A stretch of DNA of 64,000 bases, taken from contig NZ_RZOY02000010.1 in NCBI RefSeq assembly GCF_004022705.2, forward strand, positions 248,001-312,000, in the 5' to 3' direction. The stretch is from Mesorhizobium sp. M2D.F.Ca.ET.226.01.1.1. Lineage in GTDB: Bacteria > Pseudomonadota > Alphaproteobacteria > Rhizobiales > Rhizobiaceae. Of this stretch, positions 45,575 through 53,483 are shown in pieces. A model generated the notes under the pieces. It saw only the letters and a list, made by a program, of their open reading frames with translations. It ran no database searches and was not told where the DNA came from. The translations under genes and the position numbers were made by a program. Position 1 is the stretch's first letter. Each line of letters begins with the position of its first letter.

Positions 45575-46714
45575 CTAGAGAGTAGACGGGGCAGCGTTTC
45601 CCCACCCATCAATCAAAGCGCTGCCAATCAGAAACTGCCGTATTTTCACCTTGTATCGTGCGAGCCAGTCATATCGATCCATTTTGCGCTGGAGCTGCCC
45701 GACTACAATTCCGGGGTGCCTCTGCACTCGACGGGCGAACCCGAGCATGTCTCGCTCCGAAATGAAGGGGAACTTCCGAAGGAAGAAGGATTCCAAATCA
45801 CTGGAAGGAACACAGGCATCGGCTGCCGCCTGATTGGCCAAGCGTTCTTCTTTTGTGAGATTTTCGCCAGTTCCGGCCCGCTCTCCTTCTAGTTCGATAT
45901 CTACGATCTCTGGCCTAAGACTGCCGCGCCCGTCCCTGTTCAGCACGTGCTCAATCTCATGCCGTAGGACGAACCAGAAATTATCGATCCGATCAAATCG
46001 CGTTGTCATGCCAATCACGGGAGACGCGTCGTCAAGCCAGAAGCAAACGCCGTCAATGTTTGCCTTCGGAAGCGTCTCGACGATTACATAGCGAACACCG
46101 CATTCCGCAAGCGCGCGGGGAACTCGCCGGACATCCTCAGGATCAATCATGAAGCGATAGAGATCACGCGCCAACGCTCGCAGCCTGGTTTCAGAGTAGC
46201 CTTCCACGACCATTTCCGATGCAAGCTGCCGGACGCGAAAAAGCCATGCCATTTGCGTAGGAGTGTCTTCGGAATAGTCAGCCTTCTTCGCGGCGTGATC
46301 CAAATACGGGATGTCCGACAGATCGTTCTTACCAAAGAACCGCATCAATTGCGCTTCAAGAAGACCTATACCGGTATCCTCCAACCATCCCCGCCTGATC
46401 ATTTCCCTAATCGGATATACGTTTTGTAGATGAGCGCGCCGTGCCACACCGGGGTCCGGCGCGTGCGCGTTCGCCATTTCGTATGCTTGCTGCAAATTCG
46501 CGAAGTACTCAGCCGACACGTCGAACGCGTCACCAAGTGCCTTGGCCATCTCGGGGCTGATGCCTCGCTTTCCCGAAATGATCGGGTTGATAGCCTGCTC
46601 CTGCACTCCAAGAATGTAAGCGAGGTCGCGCTGAGACCAGCCGCGCGCATCAAGCTCCTCGCGGATGAACTCGCCGGGGTGCGGCACGTCAATAAGGCTA
46701 GATGCGATGGTCAT
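45575..46714 (-). CDS. HigA-type XRE antitoxin fused to ImmA/IrrE metalloprotease domain
   Basis: A 379-residue two-domain protein. Residues about 10-75 are a HigA-like helix-turn-helix (HPGEFIREELDARGWSQRDL, ILGVQEQAINPIISGKRGIS). Residues about 200-330 carry an ImmA/IrrE-type zinc peptidase signature, HEIEH, inside VLRHEIEHVLN near residue 252, with a later Glu/Asp-rich block. Such proteins serve as antitoxin-regulators, and in phage and ICE systems related peptidases cleave repressors. It starts 12 bp after the HigB-like toxin gene, the usual higBA order (toxin first). Catalysis is inferred from the motif only. Confidence 0.85.
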   Translation of the reverse strand: MTIASSLIDVPHPGEFIREELDARGWSQRDLAYILGVQEQAINPIISGKRGISPEMAKALGDAFDVSAEYFANLQQAYEMANAHAPDPGVARRAHLQNVYPIREMIRRGWLEDTGIGLLEAQLMRFFGKNDLSDIPYLDHAAKKADYSEDTPTQMAWLFRVRQLASEMVVEGYSETRLRALARDLYRFMIDPEDVRRVPRALAECGVRYVIVETLPKANIDGVCFWLDDASPVIGMTTRFDRIDNFWFVLRHEIEHVLNRDGRGSLRPEIVDIELEGERAGTGENLTKEERLANQAAADACVPSSDLESFFLRKFPFISERDMLGFARRVQRHPGIVVGQLQRKMDRYDWLARYKVKIRQFLIGSALIDGWGNAAPSTL

Positions 46715-46726
46715 ACCGAACCTCCT

Positions 46727-47023
46727 CTAGTGCGTGTCGCCAATTGCCTGGATCGTCGCGACGGGTGGACGATCCCCGTCTGAGATCGTGAATAGAATGC
46801 GATACTGGTCATTGACACGTATCGACCGAACGCCGTCATCGACGCCCTGCCGTTTTTTGAAATTAAGCCCTTTAAGGTTTCTCAAGGTTCGCTCGTCCGG
46901 TGCTGCTTCCAACTGCACGAGCTTGTTGCGGGCCGCCTTGATGACAGCGATCGGAAGCCCGAGCTTGTGGGCCTCCTCTGTCAATATGCGCGCAAGGTCT
47001 TTGTCCGCGAACACGATCCTCAT
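46727..47023 (-). CDS. HigB/RelE-family toxin
   Basis: A 98-residue toxin-like protein. Family features are the basic middle LRNLKGLNFKKRQG, and the C-terminal VNDQYRILFTISDGDRPPVA with the R-x-L-F strand typical of HigB (RelE fold mRNA interferase). It is transcribed leftward ahead of the XRE-ImmA gene and divergent from the transposase, so the 72-bp gap should hold both promoters. The ATG at 47023 lacks a strong ribosome binding site. Confidence 0.82.
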   Translation of the reverse strand: MRIVFADKDLARILTEEAHKLGLPIAVIKAARNKLVQLEAAPDERTLRNLKGLNFKKRQGVDDGVRSIRVNDQYRILFTISDGDRPPVATIQAIGDTH

Positions 47024-47095
47024 GCGGAATCACTCTACACGCCAAACACTTACGCGTCAATAAACGGATGAACGCCATGCGTTAAACTGACCCTT

Positions 47096-48028
47096 ATGCT
47101 TGACTGTCGATTTGAAGTTTGCGAGGGTGCGGGTATGAACAAGCTCGACACCAAAACCCGCTCGCAAATCCTGCACCTGCTCTGCGAAGGCCAGTCGATC
47201 CGTGCCATCACCCGCGTTATGGGCATGAGCAAGAACACCGTCGCTAAGCTGCTTTCGGATGCTGGCGCGGTGTGCGCGGCCTATCAGGACGAAGCCCTGC
47301 GCAACCTGACCAGCAAGCGCATTCAGGTAGACGAAATATGGAGCTTCACCTACGCCAAGGAAAAGAACGTGCGGGCCGCCAAGGCTGCGCCGGAATGGGC
47401 TGGCGATACCTGGACTTGGACGGCCATCGATGCCGACACCAAGCTTGTCATGTCGTGGCTGGTCGGCGGCCGTGATAGCGAATACGCCATGGCCTTCATT
47501 GACGATCTTTCCCGCCGTCTCAACAACCGCGTGCAACTGACCAGTGACGGCCACAGGGCCTATCTTGAAGCGGTCGAAGGCGCCTTCGGTGGCGACGTTG
47601 ATTACGCCATGCTCGTCAAGATTTACGGCACGTCGCCGGACAGCACCAAGGGCCGCTACAGTCCCGCCGAATGCACTGGCGCACGCAAAGAGACCATCGA
47701 AGGCAATCCCGACCTCAAGCACGTCAGCACGTCTTTTGCCGAACGCCAGAACCTTACGATGCGGATGCACATGCGCCGCTTCACCCGTCTGACCAACGGC
47801 TTTTCGAAAAAGGTGGAGGCTCACGCCAACGCGGTCGCTCTGCACTTCATGTACTACAACTTCGTCCGCATCCATAAGGCGCTGCGCGTTACCCCTGCCA
47901 TGGCCGCTGGCGTGACTGACAAGCTTTGGGAAATCGGTGATATTGTCGCGCTGATCGAGGCTAACGAAGCGCAGGCGGATCGGAAACGCGGTCCTTACGC
48001 AAAAACGCAGTGCGGCTTGATTGGTTAG
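47096..48028 (+). CDS. IS1-family transposase
   Basis: A DDE transposase of 310 residues in a single frame (no frameshift needed). An N-terminal helix-turn-helix (KLDTKTRSQILHLLCEG, SIRAITRVMGMSKNTVAKLL) precedes the catalytic domain: first Asp in IQVDEIWSFTY near residue 80, second in LTSDGHRAYLEAV near residue 150, and the Glu in SFAERQNLTMRMHMRRFTRL near residue 219. These strings are those of proteins annotated as IS1 family transposase in rhizobia. ATG at 47135, after GAGGGTGCGGG, is a better ribosome-binding context than 47096. Confidence 0.9.
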   Translation: MLDCRFEVCEGAGMNKLDTKTRSQILHLLCEGQSIRAITRVMGMSKNTVAKLLSDAGAVCAAYQDEALRNLTSKRIQVDEIWSFTYAKEKNVRAAKAAPEWAGDTWTWTAIDADTKLVMSWLVGGRDSEYAMAFIDDLSRRLNNRVQLTSDGHRAYLEAVEGAFGGDVDYAMLVKIYGTSPDSTKGRYSPAECTGARKETIEGNPDLKHVSTSFAERQNLTMRMHMRRFTRLTNGFSKKVEAHANAVALHFMYYNFVRIHKALRVTPAMAAGVTDKLWEIGDIVALIEANEAQADRKRGPYAKTQCGLIG

Positions 48029-48039
48029 GAGTACGGGCA

Positions 48040-48282
48040 ATGACGGAAGAGATTTGGTTCCGGGTTTTCTTCAATTTCGCGCGAATTTTCGGGATCATGT
48101 TTCGTGGCGTTGCGGCCCTAATCGGTCTTTTCGCGTTAGCTGATCTCTTGCGGTTCACGCACTTCGGCTACCCTGATTTTTCGCTGATCTTCCTGTGCGG
48201 GTTCTACGCAGTCGGTCATTACATTTCCAAATTCGCCCGCCTTATGCTTCGCTCCCAGCGTGGCCCCGGAATTTCAAACTGA
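48040..48282 (+). CDS. Small membrane passenger protein
   Basis: An 80-residue protein with two predicted membrane segments (IFGIMFRGVAALIGLFALAD and SLIFLCGFYAVGHYIS). The ATG follows TTAGGAG, 11 bp after the transposase stop, so it is probably cotranscribed. Its TGA stop lies inside the right terminal inverted repeat, so it has evolved as part of the element. Function unknown. Confidence 0.6.
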   Translation: MTEEIWFRVFFNFARIFGIMFRGVAALIGLFALADLLRFTHFGYPDFSLIFLCGFYAVGHYISKFARLMLRSQRGPGISN

Positions 48283-48291
48283 CCCACTACC
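48270..48291 (-). repeat. Right terminal inverted repeat (22 bp)
   Basis: Exact reverse complement of 44784-44805. It also encodes the last codons and stop of the small membrane passenger gene. Confidence 0.92.
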
Positions 48292-48299
48292 GCCTGAAG
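48292..48299. repeat. Target-site duplication, right copy
   Basis: GCCTGAAG, identical to 44776-44783. Joining the two flanks restores an uninterrupted cvpA-purF spacer of about 115 bp. Confidence 0.88.
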
Positions 48300-48362
48300 G
48301 CATGCGTTGCGTTCGGCGAGCGATGGCCCTATATGGCAGCTTTAGCGGAGCTTGAGCACCAG

Positions 48363-49844
48363 ATGGCAGACTCAACGGCAGATAGAGGCAAAGTCCTTTC
48401 CGCCGAGGCCGATGATCATTTCCACGACGAGTGCGGCGTGTTCGGCATCTTCGGCCGGCAGGACGCGGCGGCCATCGTCACACTCGGCCTGCACGCCCTG
48501 CAGCATCGCGGCCAGGAAGCGGCCGGCATCGTCTCCTATGACGGCAGCCAGTTCCATGTCGAGCGCCATGTCGGCCTGATCGGCGACACCTTCACCAAGC
48601 AGCGCGTCATCGACAGCCTGCAGGGCAATCGCGCCATCGGCCACACACGCTACGCCACCACCGGCGGCGCCGGCCTGCGCAACATCCAGCCGTTCTTCGC
48701 CGAGCTTGCCGAGGGCGGCCTGGCGGTCGCCCATAACGGCAACCTCACCAACGCGCTCACCGTGCAACGCGCGCTGCAGAAACAGGGCTCGATCTTCTCC
48801 TCGACCTCCGACACCGAGACGCTGCTGCACCTGGTCGCGACCAGCAAGGAGCGCGATCTGAATTCCCGCTTCATCGAGGCTGTGCGCCAGGTCGAAGGCG
48901 CCTTCTCGCTGGTCGCCATGACGGCCAAGAAGATGATCGGCTGCCGCGATCCGCTGGGCATTCGGCCGCTGGTGCTGGGCGATCTCGACGGCGCCTGGAT
49001 CCTGGCATCCGAGACCTGCGCGCTCGACATCATCGGTGCCCGCTTCGTGCGCGACATCAAGCCCGGCGAGATGGTGGTCATCACCTCCAAGGGGATCGAG
49101 AGCCTGTTCCCGTTCGAGCCGCAGAAGACCCGCTTCTGCATCTTCGAATATGTCTATTTCGCGCGCCCGGATTCGTCGGTCGAGGGCCGCAACGTCTATG
49201 AAGTGCGCAAGCGCATCGGCGCAGAACTGGCTCAGGAAAACCCGGTCGAGGCCGACATCGTCGTGCCGGTGCCGGATTCCGGCACGCCGGCGGCGATCGG
49301 CTTTTCGCAGGCTGCGGGCATTCCCTTCGAACTCGGCATCATCCGCAACCACTATGTCGGCCGCACCTTCATCCAGCCCGGCGATTCCATCCGCCATATG
49401 GGCGTGAAGCTCAAGCACAACGCCAACCGCCGCATGATCGAGGGCAAGCGCGTGGTGCTGGTCGACGATTCGATCGTGCGCGGCACCACCAGCCAGAAGA
49501 TCGTGCAGATGGTGCGCGACGCCGGCGCGAGGGAAGTGCATATGCGCATCGCCTCGCCGCCGACCAGCGCGTCCTGCTTCTACGGCGTCGACACGCCCGA
49601 GAAGTCGAAGCTGCTCGCTTCGCGCATGTCGGTCGAGGAGATGGCCGAGTTCATCCGCGTCGACTCGCTCGGCTTCCTGTCGATCGACGGGCTCTACCGC
49701 GCCGTCGGCGAAGCGCGCCGCGACACCGACCAGCCGCAATTCTGCGATGCCTGCTTCACCGGACAGTACCCCACCCGGCTGCTCGACTTCGAAGGCCACG
49801 ACAATGTGCGCACGCTGTCGCTGCTGGCGTCGAGCGGATCGTAA
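48363..49844 (+). CDS. purF: Amidophosphoribosyltransferase
   Basis: First committed enzyme of purine synthesis: makes phosphoribosylamine from PRPP and glutamine. The 493-residue product has a short propeptide before the catalytic Cys24 (DECGVFGIFG), the glutaminase block ALQHRGQEAAGI and the PRPP loop VVLVDDSIVRGTTS near residue 362. The ATG at 48363 gives the usual rhizobial propeptide; an in-frame ATG at 48333 is possible. The transposon ends 71 bp upstream, so any native promoter in or before cvpA is now 3.5 kb away. Confidence 0.95.
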   Translation: MADSTADRGKVLSAEADDHFHDECGVFGIFGRQDAAAIVTLGLHALQHRGQEAAGIVSYDGSQFHVERHVGLIGDTFTKQRVIDSLQGNRAIGHTRYATTGGAGLRNIQPFFAELAEGGLAVAHNGNLTNALTVQRALQKQGSIFSSTSDTETLLHLVATSKERDLNSRFIEAVRQVEGAFSLVAMTAKKMIGCRDPLGIRPLVLGDLDGAWILASETCALDIIGARFVRDIKPGEMVVITSKGIESLFPFEPQKTRFCIFEYVYFARPDSSVEGRNVYEVRKRIGAELAQENPVEADIVVPVPDSGTPAAIGFSQAAGIPFELGIIRNHYVGRTFIQPGDSIRHMGVKLKHNANRRMIEGKRVVLVDDSIVRGTTSQKIVQMVRDAGAREVHMRIASPPTSASCFYGVDTPEKSKLLASRMSVEEMAEFIRVDSLGFLSIDGLYRAVGEARRDTDQPQFCDACFTGQYPTRLLDFEGHDNVRTLSLLASSGS

Positions 49845-49871
49845 GCCGGTCTATCTTACGGAAGCTTTCAC

Positions 49872-50615
49872 ATGACCCTCGACCTTTCCGGCCGCGTGGC
49901 GGTCGTTACCGGCGCCTCGCGCGGCATCGGCTATTTCATCGCCAGAGAACTGGCGGCGGCCGGCGCGCATGTGATCGCGGTGGCGCGCACCGTCGGCGGG
50001 CTGGAAGAGCTTGACGACCAGATCAAGGCCGATGGCCGCGGCCAGGCGACGCTGGCGCCGCTCGACCTGACCGACATGGCCGGCATCGACCGGCTGGGCG
50101 GCGCCATCCACGAGCGCTGGGGCAAGCTCGACATCCTGGTGGCGAACGCCAGCGTGCTCGGCGTGATCTCGCCGATCGGCCATGTCGAGGCCAAGACCTT
50201 CGAGAAGGTGATGACCGTCAACGTCACCTCGACCTGGCGGATGATCCGTTCGGTCGACCCGCTGCTGAGGCTCTCCGATGCCGGCCGCGCCATCATCCTG
50301 TCGTCCAATGCAGCGCACTCGGCGCGCGCCTTCTGGGCGCCCTACGCGGCATCGAAGGCCGCGGTCGAAACGATGATGCGATCCTGGGCGCATGAGACCG
50401 AGACCTTGCCGCTGAGGGTCAATGCTGCCGACCCCGGCGCGACCCGCACCGCGATGCGCGCGCAGGCCATGCCCGGCGAGGATCCGGAGACGCTGCCGCA
50501 TCCGTCCGAGGTCGCCAAACGCATCGTGCCCCTGGCAAGTCCGGAGCTGAAGGAAACCGGACTGATCTTCCAGGCCAAGCACAACCGCTTCGTCGCCTAC
50601 CGGCAGCCGGAATAA
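49872..50615 (+). CDS. Short-chain dehydrogenase/reductase
   Basis: A 247-residue classical SDR with VVTGASRGIG near residue 12, a NAG-like VANASVLG near residue 91, catalytic Ser in ILSSNAAHS near residue 142 and YAASK near residue 157. It lacks the usual C-terminal GG signature and ends IFQAKHNRFVAYRQPE. It follows purF by 27 bp, an arrangement recurrent in rhizobia. The substrate is unknown. Confidence 0.88.
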   Translation: MTLDLSGRVAVVTGASRGIGYFIARELAAAGAHVIAVARTVGGLEELDDQIKADGRGQATLAPLDLTDMAGIDRLGGAIHERWGKLDILVANASVLGVISPIGHVEAKTFEKVMTVNVTSTWRMIRSVDPLLRLSDAGRAIILSSNAAHSARAFWAPYAASKAAVETMMRSWAHETETLPLRVNAADPGATRTAMRAQAMPGEDPETLPHPSEVAKRIVPLASPELKETGLIFQAKHNRFVAYRQPE

Positions 50616-50780
50616 AAGCCCGGGCGCCTGGCGCGGTCGAGTGAGCCAAGGCCCAATCACTCTTTTCACGGGTCTGTGACCGAGGCGGTGGAAGCGTGTG
50701 CCGCCGCCCTGCTTTCGCCTTCCTGAGGGAGTTGCTAGAGTCAGTTCGACTCCGACATTTGAGCAAAGTGAGGAATATCC

Positions 50781-51005
50781 ATGGCTGCCACCCCCAGCGT
50801 AGCGTTGGTCTGGTATCTGGTGATCGCCGGCCCGCAGGGCGGCATGGTGGTGCTGCCCAGCACCTTCGACACCCGCGAACAGTGCACCAACGCCATCACC
50901 GAATATCAGAAGCAGCCGACCCCGCAGGGCTGGGCCGTGCAATGCGTGCCGAGCGCCTCGCCGTTCACCGATGAGGGCGATGCGGAGACGCCGTCGGCGC
51001 AGTAG
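50781..51005 (+). CDS. Small conserved-looking protein, function unknown
   Basis: A 74-residue protein with a GAGGAA ribosome binding site before the ATG. A hydrophobic N-terminus (VALVWYLVIAGPQGGMVVL) is followed by TREQCTNAITEYQ and WAVQCVPSA, whose two Cys could form a disulfide. The pattern C-x(8)-Q and WxxQC resembles short periplasmic DUFs, but no family was identified. Confidence 0.65.
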   Translation: MAATPSVALVWYLVIAGPQGGMVVLPSTFDTREQCTNAITEYQKQPTPQGWAVQCVPSASPFTDEGDAETPSAQ

Positions 51006-51011
51006 CGGGGC

Positions 51012-51178
51012 TAATCTCCCCCCTTGAGGGGGAGATGGCCGCGAAGCGGCCAGAAGGGGGTCGTTTCGCATAGAACGCCGAGGCCCCCTCTCGTCATACG
51101 AAAGCGTTGGCGCTTCACGCGCAGCGCCCCCCTCTGTCGCCTTCGGCGACATCTCCCCCTCAAGAGGGGAGATCAGTT
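51012..51178. repeat. RIME-like palindromic element, second copy
   Basis: Arms 51012-51062 (CTTGAGGGGGAGATGGCCGC) and 51125-51178 are inverted complements in their outer 20 bp; each contains a local palindrome (GCCGCGAAGCGGC, CGCCTTCGGCG). It sits between two genes whose 3' ends face it and overlaps the osmC-like stop codon. Confidence 0.75.
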
Positions 51179-51676
51179 GGCGCTCACGCTCAGCGCCGGC
51201 TTGTTGTTGATCGTCTGGAACACCACGCAGTAGCGCTCGGTGAGCTTCAACAGCGCATCGATGCGCTCCGGCGGCTCGTCGGTGTCGAGGTCGAATTTCA
51301 GCCTTATCTCGCGAAAACCGACCGGCGCGTCCCTGGCGACACCGAGCGTGCCGCGAAAATCGAGGTCGTCCTCGGCCTCGACGGTGACGTTCCCGAGCTT
51401 GAACTCCAGCGCCGTCGCTACCGCTTTCAGCGTTACGCCCGCGCAAGCGACCAGCGCCTCCAGCAGCATATCGCCGGAGCATAGCTCGAGCCCCGAGCCG
51501 CCGGTGGCCGGATGAAGCCCGGCGACGGCAAGCGCCCTGCCCGTCTCAACCTTGCAGGCGATCGACTGATCGTCGAGCGTGCCTCGGGCTCTGAGCGTGA
51601 TCAGCGCTCGTGCCGCATCGTCGCGATAGGCTTCCTTCAGCGGCGCCTGCATGGCCTTAAGTGCGGTGGCGTCCAT
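51173..51676 (-). CDS. OsmC-family protein
   Basis: A 167-residue OsmC/Ohr-fold protein. The two redox Cys positions are seen in ALVACAGVTLKAVA near residue 75 and LTERYCVVFQ near residue 150, and the Arg/Glu context RGTLG is present. These proteins reduce organic hydroperoxides or have related thiol roles; here the annotation stays general because Ohr-specific motifs are weak. The ATG at 51676 follows GGAAGGA. Its stop codon falls in a RIME-like repeat. Confidence 0.82.
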   Translation of the reverse strand: MDATALKAMQAPLKEAYRDDAARALITLRARGTLDDQSIACKVETGRALAVAGLHPATGGSGLELCSGDMLLEALVACAGVTLKAVATALEFKLGNVTVEAEDDLDFRGTLGVARDAPVGFREIRLKFDLDTDEPPERIDALLKLTERYCVVFQTINNKPALSVSAN

Positions 51677-51735
51677 TGGGTTGTCCTTCCGATACGTCTT
51701 TGACATCTTGATAGCACTGTTGTGCTGGCGGGACA

Positions 51736-51896
51736 GCGCCCCCCTCTGTCCTGCCGGACATCTCCCCCACTTGGGGGGAGATTGGCAGCTTCTCCGGCGG
51801 CGCCCTTTCGTCAACGTCGGAGATTGGCGAAGGCCGACGCGACATCTGATCTCCCCCCTCGTGGGGGAGATGGCCGGCAGGCCAGAGGGGGGCGCG
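51736..51896. repeat. RIME-like palindromic element, third copy
   Basis: Arms 51736-51784 and 51851-51896 are inverted complements with GGGGGAGATGGCCGGCAGGC in the right arm. It fills the divergent gap between the osmC-like gene and the carboxypeptidase, so it lies upstream of both genes. Confidence 0.75.
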
Positions 51897-51980
51897 AAGG
51901 AACTCGACGTTTGCTAATAGTTTCTTTGACTTCCTTCGTTCCGGCCATACCTTTGCGATGTCATGCCGCGTGGAGCCTTC

Positions 51981-53480
51981 ATGCGATCCAAGCTCATCTC
52001 TTTCGCTTTCCTGGCGCTTGCCGCTTTCGCCCAGCCAGCCCTCGCCGCGGAAGCACCCGAGCGGCCCGCCCCCCAAGGCGGCGTGCTGTCGCTGCTGCCG
52101 GCGCCGCAGGTCACCGAGCATTCGATCACGCTTGGCGGGCGCAAGCTGGACTACCAGGCCAAGGCCGGCACGCTGTCGCTACTGTCGGGCAAGGGCGAAG
52201 TCACGGCTGAGATCTTCTATGTCGCCTACACGCAGCAGTCGCCCGCTCCGGCGAAGGAGCGGCCGATCACCTTCGTCTTCAATGGCGGGCCGGGCGCGGC
52301 GTCGGCCTATCTGCATCTCGGCGCGATCGGGCCGCGCATCGTCGAGACCGCCGCCGACGGCGAATTCCTGCGGCCGCCGCAAAAGCTCATCGACAATCCC
52401 GACAGCTGGCTCGACATGAGCGATCTCGTCTTCGTCGATCCGGTCGGAACCGGCTACAGCCGTGAAGCGCCGGGGCATGAGCCGAAGGAATTCTGGAGCG
52501 TCGATGCCGACGCCAGTTCGGTCGGCGCCTTTATCCGGCTCTATCTGGCGCAGAACGGGCGCACCGGCTCGCCGCTGTTCCTCGCCGGCGAAAGCTATGG
52601 CGGTTTCCGCGCCGCGCTGCTTGCCCGCACGCTGCAGGAGGATGTGGGCCTGAGCCCCAGCGGCATCGTGCTGATCTCGCCGGCGCTGGAGTTCATGCTG
52701 GTGCGGCCCGATCACTTCGACCAGTTGCACTGGGCGCTCGAGCTGCCGTCGCTGGCGGCGACGCGGCTGAAGGGCGACGGCGTGAGCGGCGACGCGCTGC
52801 GCGACAGGCTGGCCGAGGTCGAGCATTACGCGCTCGGCGATTACCTGACTGCGTTGAACAGCGGGCTGGAGCAAGGCGGCAAGCTCGCCAGCGGACGCGT
52901 CTCCGAGATTACCGGCCTGCCGCTCGAGCTCGTCCAGCGCAACTTTGCCCGCATCCCGACCGGCCTTTTCGCCAAGGAATTCCAGCGCGCCACGGGCAAG
53001 GTGCTCAGCCCCTATGACGCTTCCATCGGCACTTCCGACATCGCGCCGCAAAGCCCGCGCGACGCCGGCCCCGATCCGGTGCTCGACCGCAGCGTTCCGG
53101 CGCTGACCTCGGCCTTCGTCGCCTATGCCCGCGACGAACTCAACTACCGCACCGATGTCAGCTACCGGCTGCTCAATGGCGAGGTCACCCGCAACTGGGA
53201 CTACGGCACCTCGGGCCAGGGCTATGCCGGCGTCATGAACGATTTGCAGCGGGCGCGCTCGCTCAACCCTGCCCTCGGTGTCGTCATCGTCAATGGCTAT
53301 ACCGACCTCGTCACGCCCTATCTCGCCTCGCGCTATCTGGTGGACCAGGTCCCCTCGCTCGCCGACGCCAAGCCGATCCGGCTCGACGTCGTCGAAGGCG
53401 GCCACATGATGTATCTGCGGCCGGACGGGCGGCGCGCGTTGAAGGACGCGGCCTCGGAGCTCTATCAGGCGACGCAGTGA
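51981..53480 (+). CDS. Secreted S10-type serine carboxypeptidase
   Basis: A 499-residue alpha/beta-hydrolase exported by a signal peptide (KLISFAFLALAAFAQPALA). The serine carboxypeptidase signature is complete: oxyanion FNGGPGAASAY near residue 110, nucleophile in GESYGGFRA near residue 210, Asp in NGYTDLVTPY near residue 440 and His in EGGHMMYLR near residue 480. It would trim C-terminal residues from peptides in the periplasm. ATG 51981, after GGAG, is preferred to ATG 51963. It is convergent with the NADAR gene, 3 bp apart. Confidence 0.88.
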   Translation: MRSKLISFAFLALAAFAQPALAAEAPERPAPQGGVLSLLPAPQVTEHSITLGGRKLDYQAKAGTLSLLSGKGEVTAEIFYVAYTQQSPAPAKERPITFVFNGGPGAASAYLHLGAIGPRIVETAADGEFLRPPQKLIDNPDSWLDMSDLVFVDPVGTGYSREAPGHEPKEFWSVDADASSVGAFIRLYLAQNGRTGSPLFLAGESYGGFRAALLARTLQEDVGLSPSGIVLISPALEFMLVRPDHFDQLHWALELPSLAATRLKGDGVSGDALRDRLAEVEHYALGDYLTALNSGLEQGGKLASGRVSEITGLPLELVQRNFARIPTGLFAKEFQRATGKVLSPYDASIGTSDIAPQSPRDAGPDPVLDRSVPALTSAFVAYARDELNYRTDVSYRLLNGEVTRNWDYGTSGQGYAGVMNDLQRARSLNPALGVVIVNGYTDLVTPYLASRYLVDQVPSLADAKPIRLDVVEGGHMMYLRPDGRRALKDAASELYQATQ

Positions 53481-53483
53481 GTG

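Larger units (their letters stand above)
44784..48291. mobile_element. IS1-family (ISMhu11-like) transposon with passenger genes, 3508 bp
   Basis: A complete element bounded by perfect 22-bp inverted repeats and an 8-bp direct duplication. Rightward at the right end is an IS1-family transposase; the left 2.3 kb carries a short basic protein, an unknown protein, an XRE-ImmA/IrrE protein and a HigB-like toxin, and an 80-residue membrane protein lies after the transposase. Large members with passenger genes are, from memory, a feature of the ISMhu11 subgroup; that assignment is inferred. It splits the cvpA-purF pair. The intact transposase and perfect ends suggest recent, possibly still active, insertion. 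Confidence 0.88.

Noticed and set aside
45090-47023. Prophage or integrative element as explanation of the 45-47 kb genes
   Set aside because: The IS1-type ends, target duplication and transposase explain the whole segment; no integrase, phage or conjugation gene is present.
48372-49799. 475-codon minus-strand frame opposite purF
   Set aside because: Antisense shadow; purF is unambiguous.
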